From CAYVBE01 sp964572825 (GTDB taxonomy: Bacteria > Planctomycetota > Brocadiia > SM23-32): a stretch of DNA of 64,000 nucleotides. The stretch lies in the NCBI GenBank assembly GCA_964572825.1, contig CAZNGS010000015.1:1-64000 (forward strand), in the 5' to 3' direction. Below, piece after piece: positions 16,947-25,654 of the stretch. The notes beneath the pieces are model-generated. The model worked only from the letters and a program-made list of their open reading frames with translations, made no database searches and was not told where the DNA came from. The position numbers and the translations under genes are program-made. Numbering within the stretch: position 1 is the first letter of the stretch; each line of letters starts with the position of its first letter.

Positions 16947-17780
16947 TCAAACGCTTTCCCGGCGCAGGGAACCCGGAGTTCGGCCGGTGAGCCGCCGGAA
17001 GGCGTGCGACAGGTGACTCGCGTCGGCCAGCCCGACCTGCGCGGCGACGGCTTCCAGGGTGAGGTCTGTCTGGAGGATGAGGCTGCGGGCGGCTTCGACG
17101 CGCATCTGGTTGACCAGGCTCATGGGCGTCTGGCCCGTTATGCGCTTGAATTTGCGCGCGAAATGGTATTTGCTCAGCCGGGCTTCTCGCGCCAGATCGT
17201 CCAGGGAGATGGGCTGGTGGAGATGCTGACGAATGAACCGGCGGATGCGCTCCGCCAGGTCGCCGTGCGCGGGGTTCTGGAGCCGTCCCAGCTCGTGCAC
17301 GACGGTATGAGCGAGCGCCTCGCACATGCGCCTGTCCGCCTCGTGCCGGCTGGGGTGGATGTCCAGAATCCATCCCATCTGCCGACGGATGCGCTGCTGA
17401 CGGTCGGGCCTCACATCGGGCTCCGAGAGGTCAGCCAGACTACCTCCACCCCTCCAGCGCAGCACGACCATCACCAGCGGCTCCGCCCCGCGCGTTCCCG
17501 GCGCGTGCGGCATGCCGGCGGGGTAGAGCATGAGCTGACCCCGCCCGGCCGTCATCGTGCGCCCCCCTATGGATGTGCGCAGCTCCCCTCTCAGTGGCAG
17601 CGCCACCTCGTGGCAGTCTCCGTGATGGTGGGGGCGCCCCGTCCAGCCCGGCTCCATCTGGAACCGGAAGCAACTGTCGAAGCAGACGGGGCTGTCCTGA
17701 ACGGGATCGAGCATGAGCGTGGGCGCGTCGCAATGTGAGCAAACCGCAATATGCGACAAAAGCTCCGCAACAACAGACAT
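16947..17780 (-). CDS. AraC-family transcriptional regulator with cupin sensor domain
   Basis: A 277-residue DNA-binding regulator. The N-terminal half is a cupin (HHHGDCHEVALPLRGEL, then LMLYPAGMPHAPG), the AraC-type ligand pocket normally used for sugars. The C-terminal ~100 residues form the double helix-turn-helix: PISLDDLAREARLSKYHFAR with FKRITGQTPMSL, and LTLEAVAAQVGLADASHLSH with FRRLTGRTP. It is divergent from the aldo/keto reductase gene at 18038, separated by 257 bp, the usual arrangement for a regulator controlling its neighbour and perhaps the downstream + strand island. A Cys/His pair (CSHCDAP) near the N-terminus is unusual but of unknown meaning. Confidence 0.88.
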   Translation of the reverse strand: MSVVAELLSHIAVCSHCDAPTLMLDPVQDSPVCFDSCFRFQMEPGWTGRPHHHGDCHEVALPLRGELRTSIGGRTMTAGRGQLMLYPAGMPHAPGTRGAEPLVMVVLRWRGGGSLADLSEPDVRPDRQQRIRRQMGWILDIHPSRHEADRRMCEALAHTVVHELGRLQNPAHGDLAERIRRFIRQHLHQPISLDDLAREARLSKYHFARKFKRITGQTPMSLVNQMRVEAARSLILQTDLTLEAVAAQVGLADASHLSHAFRRLTGRTPGSLRRESV

Positions 17781-18037
17781 TGTAGGAGACGATCCAGCCC
17801 TTTACCATAGAAAGAAACTGCTGGCGGGCGACGGGGGATTGCTCGCTGGTCCCGCGAGGAGTTGTTTCTGGGCGCTTCTGACCCCCGCCCTTGACAGACG
17901 GGATTCCCGGCGAGGCGCTTCCCGGCAGCGTCTCTGCGTGAGGATTCCTGGGCACGGCCCATGGGCTGTGTTCCGCGAAGGCCGGGCGCATCAGCTCTGC
18001 CTGACATCTCGGACAAACCGTAAAGAGGAGAAGCCAG
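17781..18037. promoter_or_regulatory. Divergent control region between the AraC regulator and the first aldo/keto reductase
   Basis: This 257-bp gap must hold promoters in both directions. A consensus-like TTGACA occurs at 17891-17896 on the + strand, but no good -10 lies 16-18 bp downstream. The ribosome site AGAGGAGAAG precedes ATG 18038. No operator repeat was identified with certainty. Confidence 0.4.
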
Positions 18038-19000
18038 ATGCTGTACCGCCGTCTGGGCAATTCAGGACTGGAAGTAAGCGCTATCTCGCTGGGCTCCTGG
18101 CTGACCTTTGGTCAGTCCGTGGACGACCAGACCACCGAAGCATGCATGAAGACCGCCTACGAGGCGGGGGTCAACTACTTTGACGGAGCCGAAGCCTACG
18201 GCAACGGCGCCGCCGAGGAAGCCATGGGGCGCGTGCTGCGGAAAATGGATTGGCCGCGTGACACGCTGATCATCTCCGGCAAGGTCAGCAGCAATCCAAA
18301 CCGCAAAGCCACCCGGCACGGCCAGAACCGCAAGCACCTGGTGGAGGCCTGCGAGCAGGCCATGCAGCGGATGGGGCTGGAGTATCTGGACCTGTTCTTC
18401 TGCCATCGGCCCGATCCCAAGACGCCACCGGAGGAGACGGTGTTCACCATGAACGAGCTCATCCAGCGGGGCAAGATCTTCTACTGGGGCACCAGCGAGT
18501 TCGACCCCGCCGACCTGATGGAGATGCACGCCATCGCGCGGGAAAACAACCTGATCGGCCCGCTGATGGAGCAGACCGGCTACAACATGCTGGGCCGGCG
18601 GCGCGTGGACCGGTACCTGCTGCCGCTGTTCGAGAAGTACGGCATGGGCACAACGGTGTACTCTCCTCTGGGCGGCGGCATCCTGACGGGCAAGTACAAC
18701 GACGGCATCCCGGAGGACAGCCGCATCGGCAAAACGGACGCCGAGTGGTTGAGGAAGTCCCTGACCGAGCAAAAGGTTCAGAAGACGCGGCAGCTTACGG
18801 AGGTCGCCGGCGAACTGGGCATCACCATGGCCAACCTGGCCCTGGCGTGGATCCTGAAGAATCCCAACGTGAGCACCGCCATCACCGGGGCGACGAAGGT
18901 GCGCCACGTCGAGGAGAACGTAAAGGCCGTCGACGCCGTGGAGCTGCTCACCGACGACGTGATGGAGCGCATCGAGGGGATACTGGACAACAAGCCGTAA
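18038..19000 (+). CDS. Aldo/keto reductase (Kv-beta/YdjG-like)
   Basis: A 320-residue NAD(P)H-dependent oxidoreductase with the AKR TIM barrel. The catalytic tetrad is complete: D49 and Y54 in NYFDGAEAYGNG, K82 in SGKV, and H123 in FFCHRPD. The C-terminal cofactor-binding TGATKVRHVEEN matches the AKR6-like voltage-gated potassium channel beta-subunit group, which reduces sugar-derived aldehydes and ketones. It has no signal peptide. A paralogue at 47092 shares the same plan. AGAGGAGAAG lies before the start. It diverges from the AraC regulator, its likely controller. Substrate is unknown. Confidence 0.9.
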   Translation: MLYRRLGNSGLEVSAISLGSWLTFGQSVDDQTTEACMKTAYEAGVNYFDGAEAYGNGAAEEAMGRVLRKMDWPRDTLIISGKVSSNPNRKATRHGQNRKHLVEACEQAMQRMGLEYLDLFFCHRPDPKTPPEETVFTMNELIQRGKIFYWGTSEFDPADLMEMHAIARENNLIGPLMEQTGYNMLGRRRVDRYLLPLFEKYGMGTTVYSPLGGGILTGKYNDGIPEDSRIGKTDAEWLRKSLTEQKVQKTRQLTEVAGELGITMANLALAWILKNPNVSTAITGATKVRHVEENVKAVDAVELLTDDVMERIEGILDNKP

Positions 19001-19213
19001 TGCCTTCATGAAGACCCGCAAGGCCGAGTCGCTGCGCAAGAAATACCGCTATCGCAGGCTCATCATGACCGGCCGCCTCTGCCTGCCGCACCCGGCGGCG
19101 CGCCGGCTCATTGGGCCGGACTGTGCCTATCATCTGTACGGTCACCTGGATCAGCGGGGCCGTGGAGAATCCAACCGGCCCGACTGCCGGGCTGCGCATG
19201 AAACGGGAAAGCC

Positions 19214-20281
19214 ATGAGAATCGCAGAAGTGGAGTGGATTGACTACGACTCCGGACGAAAAAGGAACGGCGAGCCCAAACTGTGGCACGCCGTGCGCGTC
19301 ACCACGGACGACGGAGCGTGGGGCTGGTCACAGTGGACCTGGGGCGAGGCGGGCACGGCGGAGGACCGGGAATGGGCCGCCTCCTTGCTGAGAGGCCACG
19401 ACCCGTGGCCCGCAGAGACCCTCCGGGACCTGCTGTGGGAGAACGACATCCGGGGCCCGGTTCCTCACCTGGTGGACATTGCGCTGTGGGACCTGCGAGG
19501 GCGGACGGAGGGCAAGCCGGTCCACACCCTGCTGGGTACGGTGCGAGACCGGGTCAGGGCTTACGTGAGCAGCCCGTTCAACGTGGGGGGAGGCCGGCCT
19601 GAGGCCTACGCCGAAGTGGCCCTCGGTGTCCGGGACCGGGGTTTCCACGGCTACAAGATACATCCCACCCACAACGATGAATGGAGCCCCGGCAAGGCCG
19701 CCGGAGACGTGGAGACCGACATCGCCATAGCCCGCGCCGTGCGGGAGGCGATCGGAGACGCCCCGGATTTCGCCCTCATGTGGGATAACTTCCATACCTA
19801 CAGCTACGAGGAAGCCGTCCGCGTGGGCCGGGTGCTCCGGGAGCTGGATTTCGCCTGGTACGAATCACCCCTGTGGGACACCGACGACTATATCCCCCGG
19901 TACGTCCGGCTGAGAGAGGAACTGGACATCCCGCTCTGCGTGCCCGAATCGAATGACGGGGACCACACCTCGCGCCTGAAGTGGCTGAAGGCGGGCGCCT
20001 GCGACATCAATCGCATTGATTTCTGGTGCGGTGGCATCTCCTCGAGCTGGACGGTCATCGAAGCCTGTCACGAGGCCGGCGTGCCCCTGGACCTGCACAC
20101 CGGGCATTACAGCCACCTCCAGCTCATCGGTGCCACGGAGGAGGACACCATTCCCTACTTCGAGCACTACGCCACTTCCCCTTCGGTGGAGTTCGAGGGC
20201 GGCTGCGCGCTGGTGCCCGGTGCGCCCGGCATGGGGCTGGAGCCGGACTGGGTCTACATCGAGTCCCACCGCGTCGGCTGA
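19214..20281 (+). CDS. Enolase-superfamily (mandelate racemase/muconate lactonizing-like) dehydratase, copy 1
   Basis: A 355-residue enolase-superfamily member, a fold that abstracts a proton alpha to a carboxylate, most often to dehydrate sugar acids. The capping domain is followed by the barrel: general base motif K148-x-H150 (GYKIH), metal ligands D191 (MWDNF), E217 (WYESPL) and probably E245 (VPESN), and a C-terminal DLHTGH with the second acid/base. The KxH form is seen in several sugar-acid dehydratase groups. It has no signal peptide. The preceding 213 bp contain no supported gene; ATG follows GGGAAAGCC. Two related genes lie at 23448 and 31315. Confidence 0.85.
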   Translation: MRIAEVEWIDYDSGRKRNGEPKLWHAVRVTTDDGAWGWSQWTWGEAGTAEDREWAASLLRGHDPWPAETLRDLLWENDIRGPVPHLVDIALWDLRGRTEGKPVHTLLGTVRDRVRAYVSSPFNVGGGRPEAYAEVALGVRDRGFHGYKIHPTHNDEWSPGKAAGDVETDIAIARAVREAIGDAPDFALMWDNFHTYSYEEAVRVGRVLRELDFAWYESPLWDTDDYIPRYVRLREELDIPLCVPESNDGDHTSRLKWLKAGACDINRIDFWCGGISSSWTVIEACHEAGVPLDLHTGHYSHLQLIGATEEDTIPYFEHYATSPSVEFEGGCALVPGAPGMGLEPDWVYIESHRVG

Positions 20282-20291
20282 CGCGATTGGG

Positions 20292-20320
20292 TTGTCAACG
20301 GCCGGACGGCGTGAAATAAT
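20292..20320 (+). promoter_or_regulatory. Candidate sigma-70-type promoter for the long + strand cluster
   Basis: TTGTCA at 20292-20297 and AATAAT at 20315-20320 are separated by exactly 17 bp, each one mismatch from consensus. The predicted start site lies about 40 bp before ATG 20368. It is the only convincing -35/-10 pair I found ahead of the 43-kb colinear run. Confidence 0.45.
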
Positions 20321-20367
20321 CCCCCTCGCGACAACACGGAATTGATTAACGTGGAGGGAACTGCTTC

Positions 20368-22128
20368 ATGATGCACCTGAACATCCTGCACCGGACGGCC
20401 GAACCTGTCTTCTACGACATCTTCCGACGGCAGCAGGAGCTGGTCCACGAGCACGGTTTGCGCGCGACGGTCTTCCTGAAATACGGCGACCTGTTCGACG
20501 AGGAGGCGCTAAAGGACGTGCGGGCGGACCGCGACGAACACGGGGACGAGATCGGCCTCTCGCTCCACGGCCTGGGCGGGCCGGGGCTGGACGACCTCTC
20601 CGTAGGCCTCAACATGATCTGGCTCCACCCGTTGGAGCGGAAGCGCAAGATCCTGCAGGTGGTCCTGGAGAAGTGGCGGGAAGTCTTCGGCGAGAGCCCC
20701 GTCTCGGTCGCCTCTTACCACTTCGATTCCTCCTCCCTGCACATCCTCAAGGAGCTGGCGCCCGAGGTGGAGGCGGTTGTGGGGGGCTGCTTCGAGGAGG
20801 GCGTGCGGGTCTTCCACGGCTGCAACAACTCCTGGTACCTGTTCAACGAGGGCATGCCCTGGTGGCCATGGTATCCGTCCAGGACCCATTCGCTGCGCCC
20901 CGCGCGGGATGAGCAGGACGCCGCCGGCGTGGTGGCCGTGCCGCACCTGTGCCGCGACATGAGCCTGGCCTACGAGGGACGCAACGACTTCTGGGCCAGC
21001 CATCCGCCCAACGTCATCCGGGGCCTGGGCAATCACGCCTCCTTCTGTCCCTATGACCTGAACCTGATCGACCAGTATCGCATGCAGGAGCGCTGGAACG
21101 GCGGCCACTCCTACTACAACACGTTCGTGAGCGCCCCCTGGCTGACCTGGCATCACAACAGCGAATGGCCTCCCGAGGTTCCCTGGGAGCTCTACTGCAA
21201 GTTCATAGGCTACCTGGCCGATCTGAAATCCGAAGGGGAACTCCGCGACGAGACCATGGCCGAGTACGCCGCCTGGCACCGAGAGCACCGCCCGCTGGAC
21301 GCCCCGGAGCCGCAGGTCTACTGGGCAAAGGAGATGCTCTACGGGTCGGGCAAGCATTACTTGTGGTATCTCGATCCGGACCAGCGCGTGCTCATCGACG
21401 CCTGCCAGGGCGGGTCCATCGGGGACCTCCGGCCATATGTCGGCAACGTCGAGGTCGCCACCGGGCCGGACACGCCGCACATGGAGATCGGCAGCTATCC
21501 TTACCTGATACACTCCCAGCACCGCACCGGCTACCCCAACCACTGCTACGACGGCTCGCGGACGACGTTCCAGGTGACCCACGGTGAGGAGACCGTTGAC
21601 CTGGCCACCTGCCGGACGGAGGTTGCGGACGTGGAGCGCACCGAGGAGGGCGTGCGCATCGCGCTGACGCCGGCCGGGGTGGAGTTCGAGGACGGCCTGC
21701 GGGGGGTGATTGAAACGACTTACCTTTTCCGGCCGGAGGGGCGAACGCTCGTGGAGCGGCGCCTCGCGGAGGTATCCGACCCCGGGGCGGAGCTTCTCGT
21801 GACGGAATACTTCAAGGGCTGCTTCGGAACCACCGAATACCCCGAGCCGCTGCACGAGGTGACCCTGGCCGTCGACGGCGACGATCCGGCCGAGCTCAGT
21901 TTCGAATACCTGGGCCATTCGATCCAGACCGCCGGTGCCACGGCGGTCAGCGCGAGGGTGCCGATGGCCGGGACCCTCGTCGAGCTGCGGCCGGACGATG
22001 GGCCGGCCCTGCGCGCCGCTGCCGCTGACGGCCACCTCTACAACCCTTACTACATACTGAGCCTCGAATACCGGCTCCGTTCAGGAGAAAGCGTGCGCAC
22101 ATGGATGAGCTTGAGCGAAGAAGGTTAG
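20368..22128 (+). CDS. Large uncharacterised protein with polysaccharide-deacetylase-like N-terminal region
   Basis: A 586-residue protein, probably cytoplasmic as no signal peptide is seen. The first ~130 residues resemble a NodB-like barrel opening (ILHRTAEPVFYDIFRR, LRATVFLKYGDLFDEE, DEIGLSLHGLG, SVASYHFDSSS), with His and Asp residues at positions where deacetylases bind metal. The middle holds many Trp/Tyr/His residues (WYLFNEGMPWWPWYPSR, LTWHHNSEWP), and the C-terminal ~250 residues look like a beta-sandwich similar to glycoside hydrolase accessory domains. I do not recognise a defined family; a carbohydrate-active function is inferred. GTGGAGGGA precedes the ATG pair at 20368/20371. 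The next gene starts 2 bp after the stop. Confidence 0.6.
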   Translation: MMHLNILHRTAEPVFYDIFRRQQELVHEHGLRATVFLKYGDLFDEEALKDVRADRDEHGDEIGLSLHGLGGPGLDDLSVGLNMIWLHPLERKRKILQVVLEKWREVFGESPVSVASYHFDSSSLHILKELAPEVEAVVGGCFEEGVRVFHGCNNSWYLFNEGMPWWPWYPSRTHSLRPARDEQDAAGVVAVPHLCRDMSLAYEGRNDFWASHPPNVIRGLGNHASFCPYDLNLIDQYRMQERWNGGHSYYNTFVSAPWLTWHHNSEWPPEVPWELYCKFIGYLADLKSEGELRDETMAEYAAWHREHRPLDAPEPQVYWAKEMLYGSGKHYLWYLDPDQRVLIDACQGGSIGDLRPYVGNVEVATGPDTPHMEIGSYPYLIHSQHRTGYPNHCYDGSRTTFQVTHGEETVDLATCRTEVADVERTEEGVRIALTPAGVEFEDGLRGVIETTYLFRPEGRTLVERRLAEVSDPGAELLVTEYFKGCFGTTEYPEPLHEVTLAVDGDDPAELSFEYLGHSIQTAGATAVSARVPMAGTLVELRPDDGPALRAAAADGHLYNPYYILSLEYRLRSGESVRTWMSLSEEG

Positions 22129-22130
22129 AG

Positions 22131-22322
22131 ATGCGCTGTCCGGTCTGTCTCTCCCGGGAGATCGACGTCTTGATGCTCCGGGAAGGGGACGAAGGGCGCT
22201 ACTGCGTCAAGTGCGGCTTCCGGGGCACCGAGGCCGAGGCCCGCGGCATGTACCGGGACATCCAGAAGAAGTACCACTGGATGGGCAGGCGCCTGACCCT
22301 CACAGAGCAACTGGAGCTGTAG
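22131..22322 (+). CDS. Small zinc-ribbon protein
   Basis: A 63-residue protein with two CxxC knuckles, CPVC near the N-terminus and CVKC about 26 residues later, followed by a basic helix (RDIQKKYHWMGRR). This is a classic zinc-ribbon layout, as in small transcription- or translation-associated or scaffold proteins. ATG 22131 is preferred over the upstream in-frame ATG 22101, because AGAAGG lies just before it and the shorter form avoids overlapping the previous gene. The tight coupling on both sides suggests it is made together with the neighbours. Function unknown. Confidence 0.65.
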   Translation: MRCPVCLSREIDVLMLREGDEGRYCVKCGFRGTEAEARGMYRDIQKKYHWMGRRLTLTEQLEL

Positions 22323-22369
22323 CGGTGCGGAAGAGCCCGATCCGGCGACGCAGGGAGGGAACCGCCTTA

Positions 22370-23437
22370 GTGAGCTCGAGGGAGAGGATTCTGTGCACGC
22401 TCGACCATCGGGAGCCCGACCGGTGCGCCACCTTCCGCTGGATGACCGGGCAGGCGGCGAGGAAACTGCTGGCCTACATGGGCCTGGAGACGCAGGAGGA
22501 GCTGGAGGAAGCGCTGGGCATCGACCGGTGGCGAGGGGTCGGCCTGAAGATCAGCGACCCGCCCGACCTCCGGGAGCGACTGCGACCGTTCAGGCCGGAC
22601 TGGTTCGACTGCCGGGAGGACTTCGAGTGCCTTGAGGACGGCCGTCTTCGGAAGAGCAACGGCTACGTGGTCTGGAGTCCGCTCCAGGAGACCAACGATC
22701 CGGCCGCGCTCGATGATTATCCCTTCGAGACACCGGAATGCATCGGTCCGGTCACCGAGGAACTGAGGACGGAGATCGAGCGGCTGAAGGAGTCCGACGC
22801 CGTTGTGACGGCGGGCGCGATTCAACCGTTCAAAAAGGCCTGGGAACTGCGGGGCATGGAGAACCTGCTCTGCGACTTCCTGGTGAATCCCGAGATTGCC
22901 GAGGCCCTCTACGACCACATATACGGCTTCGTGACGGCCTACTGCGTGCGCCTGGCTGAGGCCGGCGTGGACATGGTCCAGATATACGGCGACCTTGCCA
23001 TGCAGGACCGCCTGCTGATGAAGCGGGAAACGTGGTGTCGGTTCGACAAGCCCCGGCTTGCCCGCCTCATCCGGGAGGTAAAAGCGGCCAGCCCTTCGAC
23101 GTACGTGTTCATGCACACGGACGGAGACGTGACCGAGATCGTGCCGGACCTGGTCGAGGTGGGGCTGGACGTGCTGAACCCCATCCAGCCCGAGTGCATG
23201 GATCCCTTCGAGGTCAAGGAACGCTGGGGGGACCGGATCGTCCTGCACGGGGGCGTCAGCATCCAGAGGACCCTTCCCTTCGGGACGGTCAACGACGTCA
23301 AACGCGAGGTGCGGGAGCTGGTTGTGCGGTGCGGCCGGGGCGGCGGTTACGTCCTCGGCCCGACCAACGGCATCACCGGCGATGTCCCGCCGGAGAATAT
23401 TGTGGCGATCTACGAGGCGGTTCGCGAAACTTCGTGA
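22370..23437 (+). CDS. Uroporphyrinogen decarboxylase-family protein (MtaA/CmuA-like)
   Basis: A 355-residue protein of the UroD superfamily. Seen motifs are SSRERILCTLDHREPDR at the N-terminus, FMHTDGDVTEIVPDLVEVG, VLNPIQPECMDP, LHGGVSIQRTLPFGT and GGGYVLGPTNGITGDVPPENI. True HemE begins with an FLR-type motif that is absent here, while this layout matches the large environmental group annotated as uroporphyrinogen decarboxylase or corrinoid methyltransferase. In catabolic islands of this kind its reaction is unknown; heme synthesis is unlikely. GTG 22370 is chosen because AGGGAGGGA lies nine bases upstream. The next gene begins 10 bp after its stop. Confidence 0.78.
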   Translation: MSSRERILCTLDHREPDRCATFRWMTGQAARKLLAYMGLETQEELEEALGIDRWRGVGLKISDPPDLRERLRPFRPDWFDCREDFECLEDGRLRKSNGYVVWSPLQETNDPAALDDYPFETPECIGPVTEELRTEIERLKESDAVVTAGAIQPFKKAWELRGMENLLCDFLVNPEIAEALYDHIYGFVTAYCVRLAEAGVDMVQIYGDLAMQDRLLMKRETWCRFDKPRLARLIREVKAASPSTYVFMHTDGDVTEIVPDLVEVGLDVLNPIQPECMDPFEVKERWGDRIVLHGGVSIQRTLPFGTVNDVKREVRELVVRCGRGGGYVLGPTNGITGDVPPENIVAIYEAVRETS

Positions 23438-23447
23438 GAGGACCGGC

Positions 23448-24557
23448 ATGAGCGACCCGGGAATGAACATAGTGGACGTGGAGTGGTGCCTTTACGAGAC
23501 GGGCAAAACGCGGAAGGACGGGACGGCGCGCGTTCGGTGTGCCACCCGCATCACCACGGAGGGAGGCGCCCGGGGATGGTCCGACTTCGCCTACCACGAG
23601 CACCTGGCGGACGGCACCGGGCAGCGGTGGGCGGAAGAGCTTCTGGCGGGCCGTAACGCCCTGGACCGGGACACCATCTGGGACGACGTTCATGAGACCG
23701 TGCCCCGGGAGATCGTCAACATGCTGGATGTTGCCCTGTGGGACCTCTGGGGCCGCGCAGAGGACAAGCCGGTTCACGCCCTGATCGGCACCGAACGAGA
23801 GCGGGTACCCGCTTACGTCAGCACCCCGTTCAACATGGGTGAACCGGAGGACTACGCCGAGTATGCCGTGGAGGTCAGGGAAGCGGGGTTTCACGGTTTC
23901 AAGATACACCCGTACATCGACATCCAGGAATGGAACGTGACCCACGTCGGTTTCCCCGACCGCGACATCGAGACCTACCGGGCGGTGCGCGACGCGGTGG
24001 GACCGGACTTCGCCTGTATGACGGACAATTACTGCTCCTATTCCTATGAGGAAGCCGTCCGGGTGGGGCAGGCGGTGGACGAGCTGGGTTACGAGTGGTA
24101 CGAGTCGCCCATGATGGAGCACGACGGCTGGATGGAGCGCTACGTGCGACTCCGCCGGGAGATGGAGACCCCCGTCTGCGCCCCGGAGCTGGCGCCGGAC
24201 AGCTACGCAACGCGCATTCGCTGGATGGACGCCGGCGCGTGCGACATCTGCCGAATCGACGTAGGCTACGGTGGCCTGACCGCCTGCCTGCGGCTGGCTC
24301 ACGCCTGCGAGGAGCGCGGGGTGCCGCTGGAGATACACACCGGCGGTCCCTACCACCTGCAGGTGCTCGCGGCCTGCTCAGGCGACTTGATCAAGTACTG
24401 CGAGACGTTCAGCACCAACCGTGAAGAGCGGATAGGCCCCGGCCGGACTAATCCCGGGCCCGTGCCCGATGAGGAAGGTTACGTGCCCGTGCCGCAGACG
24501 CCGGGCATGGGCGCCGAGCTGGACTGGGACTACATCGCGGCACACCGGACCGAGTGA
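23448..24557 (+). CDS. Enolase-superfamily (mandelate racemase/muconate lactonizing-like) dehydratase, copy 2
   Basis: A 369-residue paralogue of the gene at 19214. It keeps the K152-x-H154 motif (GFKIH), the first metal ligand in MTDNY, WYESPMM for the second, and CAPELAP for the third, with a C-terminal EIHTGG in place of DLHTGH. There is an insert of about 15 residues after KIH (IDIQEWNVTHVGFPD) with different lengths in the two copies, so substrate specificity probably differs. ATG 23448 follows GAGAGGA; a second in-frame ATG six codons on is also possible. The gene is sandwiched between the UroD-family and BNR-propeller genes. Confidence 0.85.
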   Translation: MSDPGMNIVDVEWCLYETGKTRKDGTARVRCATRITTEGGARGWSDFAYHEHLADGTGQRWAEELLAGRNALDRDTIWDDVHETVPREIVNMLDVALWDLWGRAEDKPVHALIGTERERVPAYVSTPFNMGEPEDYAEYAVEVREAGFHGFKIHPYIDIQEWNVTHVGFPDRDIETYRAVRDAVGPDFACMTDNYCSYSYEEAVRVGQAVDELGYEWYESPMMEHDGWMERYVRLRREMETPVCAPELAPDSYATRIRWMDAGACDICRIDVGYGGLTACLRLAHACEERGVPLEIHTGGPYHLQVLAACSGDLIKYCETFSTNREERIGPGRTNPGPVPDEEGYVPVPQTPGMGAELDWDYIAAHRTE

Positions 24558-24595
24558 TGGATACCTGTTGCCGCACCCCAGACCTGAGGAAAGCG

Positions 24596-25654
24596 ATGAA
24601 GCGGACGACGTGGCTCATTCTTTGCGGTCTGACGTGGACTGTCATCGCGGGGGTCTGCATGGAAGCAAACGCGACATTTGAGGAAAGCGCGAGGCGAGGC
24701 TGGATTCCACTGAACAGGCGCGGCTTTAACGCCATCGGGGCGCTGCGCACCACGGGCGACCTGTTCATTAGCAACAGCAACGGGAAAACCGTTCAGGTCA
24801 GCCGCGACCACGGCGAGACGTGGACCGAACTTGTTGAGAAGCAGAAGCGCGGCCGGCACTACAATTCCATCGCCATGGACGCCGACTGGCAGGGCCGGCG
24901 GCTGGTCGTCTTCCCCATTGATTCCCCCGTGGGCTGGATCACGCTCGACGGCGGTCGTTCGTGGGACACCTTCGCAAAACCGCGGCCCCCGCAGGTGAAG
25001 AAGCACGACGGCTGGACTCTCGGTGCGGTGGATTGGTCGCAGGAAGAGCCGACCCGCTTCTTTGCCAAAGAGCACCACTCGGGGAACTACTGGTTCAGCG
25101 AGGACGCCGGCGCGACGTGGCGGAAGCTGGAAGGATTCGGCGGATACTTCGGCATCGGCTTCGGCGCGGACGGCGCGCTGCTGGTGGGTGCCTTCGAGGG
25201 CAAGAAGGCCCACATGCCCGGCGATAAGCCCGGCATCTACCGCAGCACCGACGACGGTGCGTCCTGGGAGCTGGCCTTCGAGTGCGAACTGCACCAGAAA
25301 GTGGCGCCGCAGCGGTTCGACGAGACGCTTTTCTGGCCCACCGTCCAGGGGCTGGCCGTCTCGCGCGACGGCGCCAAGACGTGGGAACTGCTGGAAAACA
25401 CCCCGAAGAACGTCCTCTTCGGTCCCTTTTTCGGCCAGACGCAGGAGCACATGGTGGCGGTCAACGAGGAAGGCGTGCACGAGAGCGCCGATGGCGGCAA
25501 GACCTGGGACCTGATCGTGCCGCGGGCCGACCTGCCCAAGGTCGTGCGCGACGCCAGATTCGGGGGGCTGATGCCCAACTTCGCCTGGGACCCGCACGCC
25601 GACGTCCTCTACGCCACCAGCATGGGGGTGGGCCTGTTCAGGAGGCAGCTATGA
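24596..25654 (+). CDS. Secreted BNR/Asp-box repeat beta-propeller protein
   Basis: A 352-residue exported protein with a signal peptide (KRTTWLILCGLTWTVIAGV, cleaved near MEANA). Asp-box motifs recur: SRDHGETW, SEDAGATW, STDDGASW, SRDGAKTW and SADGGKTW, the S-x-D-x-G-x-T-W pattern of sialidase/VPS10-type propellers. No sialidase Arg triad or FRIP motif is evident, so it is more likely a binding or scaffold propeller than a hydrolase. ATG 24596 is used because GAGGAAA precedes it and it gives an uninterrupted signal peptide; the upstream ATG 24554 overlaps the previous gene. Its stop overlaps the next start by 4 bp. Confidence 0.82.
   Translation: MKRTTWLILCGLTWTVIAGVCMEANATFEESARRGWIPLNRRGFNAIGALRTTGDLFISNSNGKTVQVSRDHGETWTELVEKQKRGRHYNSIAMDADWQGRRLVVFPIDSPVGWITLDGGRSWDTFAKPRPPQVKKHDGWTLGAVDWSQEEPTRFFAKEHHSGNYWFSEDAGATWRKLEGFGGYFGIGFGADGALLVGAFEGKKAHMPGDKPGIYRSTDDGASWELAFECELHQKVAPQRFDETLFWPTVQGLAVSRDGAKTWELLENTPKNVLFGPFFGQTQEHMVAVNEEGVHESADGGKTWDLIVPRADLPKVVRDARFGGLMPNFAWDPHADVLYATSMGVGLFRRQL

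Noticed and set aside
19008..19217. 69-codon + strand open frame between the aldo/keto reductase and the first dehydratase
   Set aside because: Arg/Pro-rich with no motif or ribosome site; overlaps the next gene's leader.
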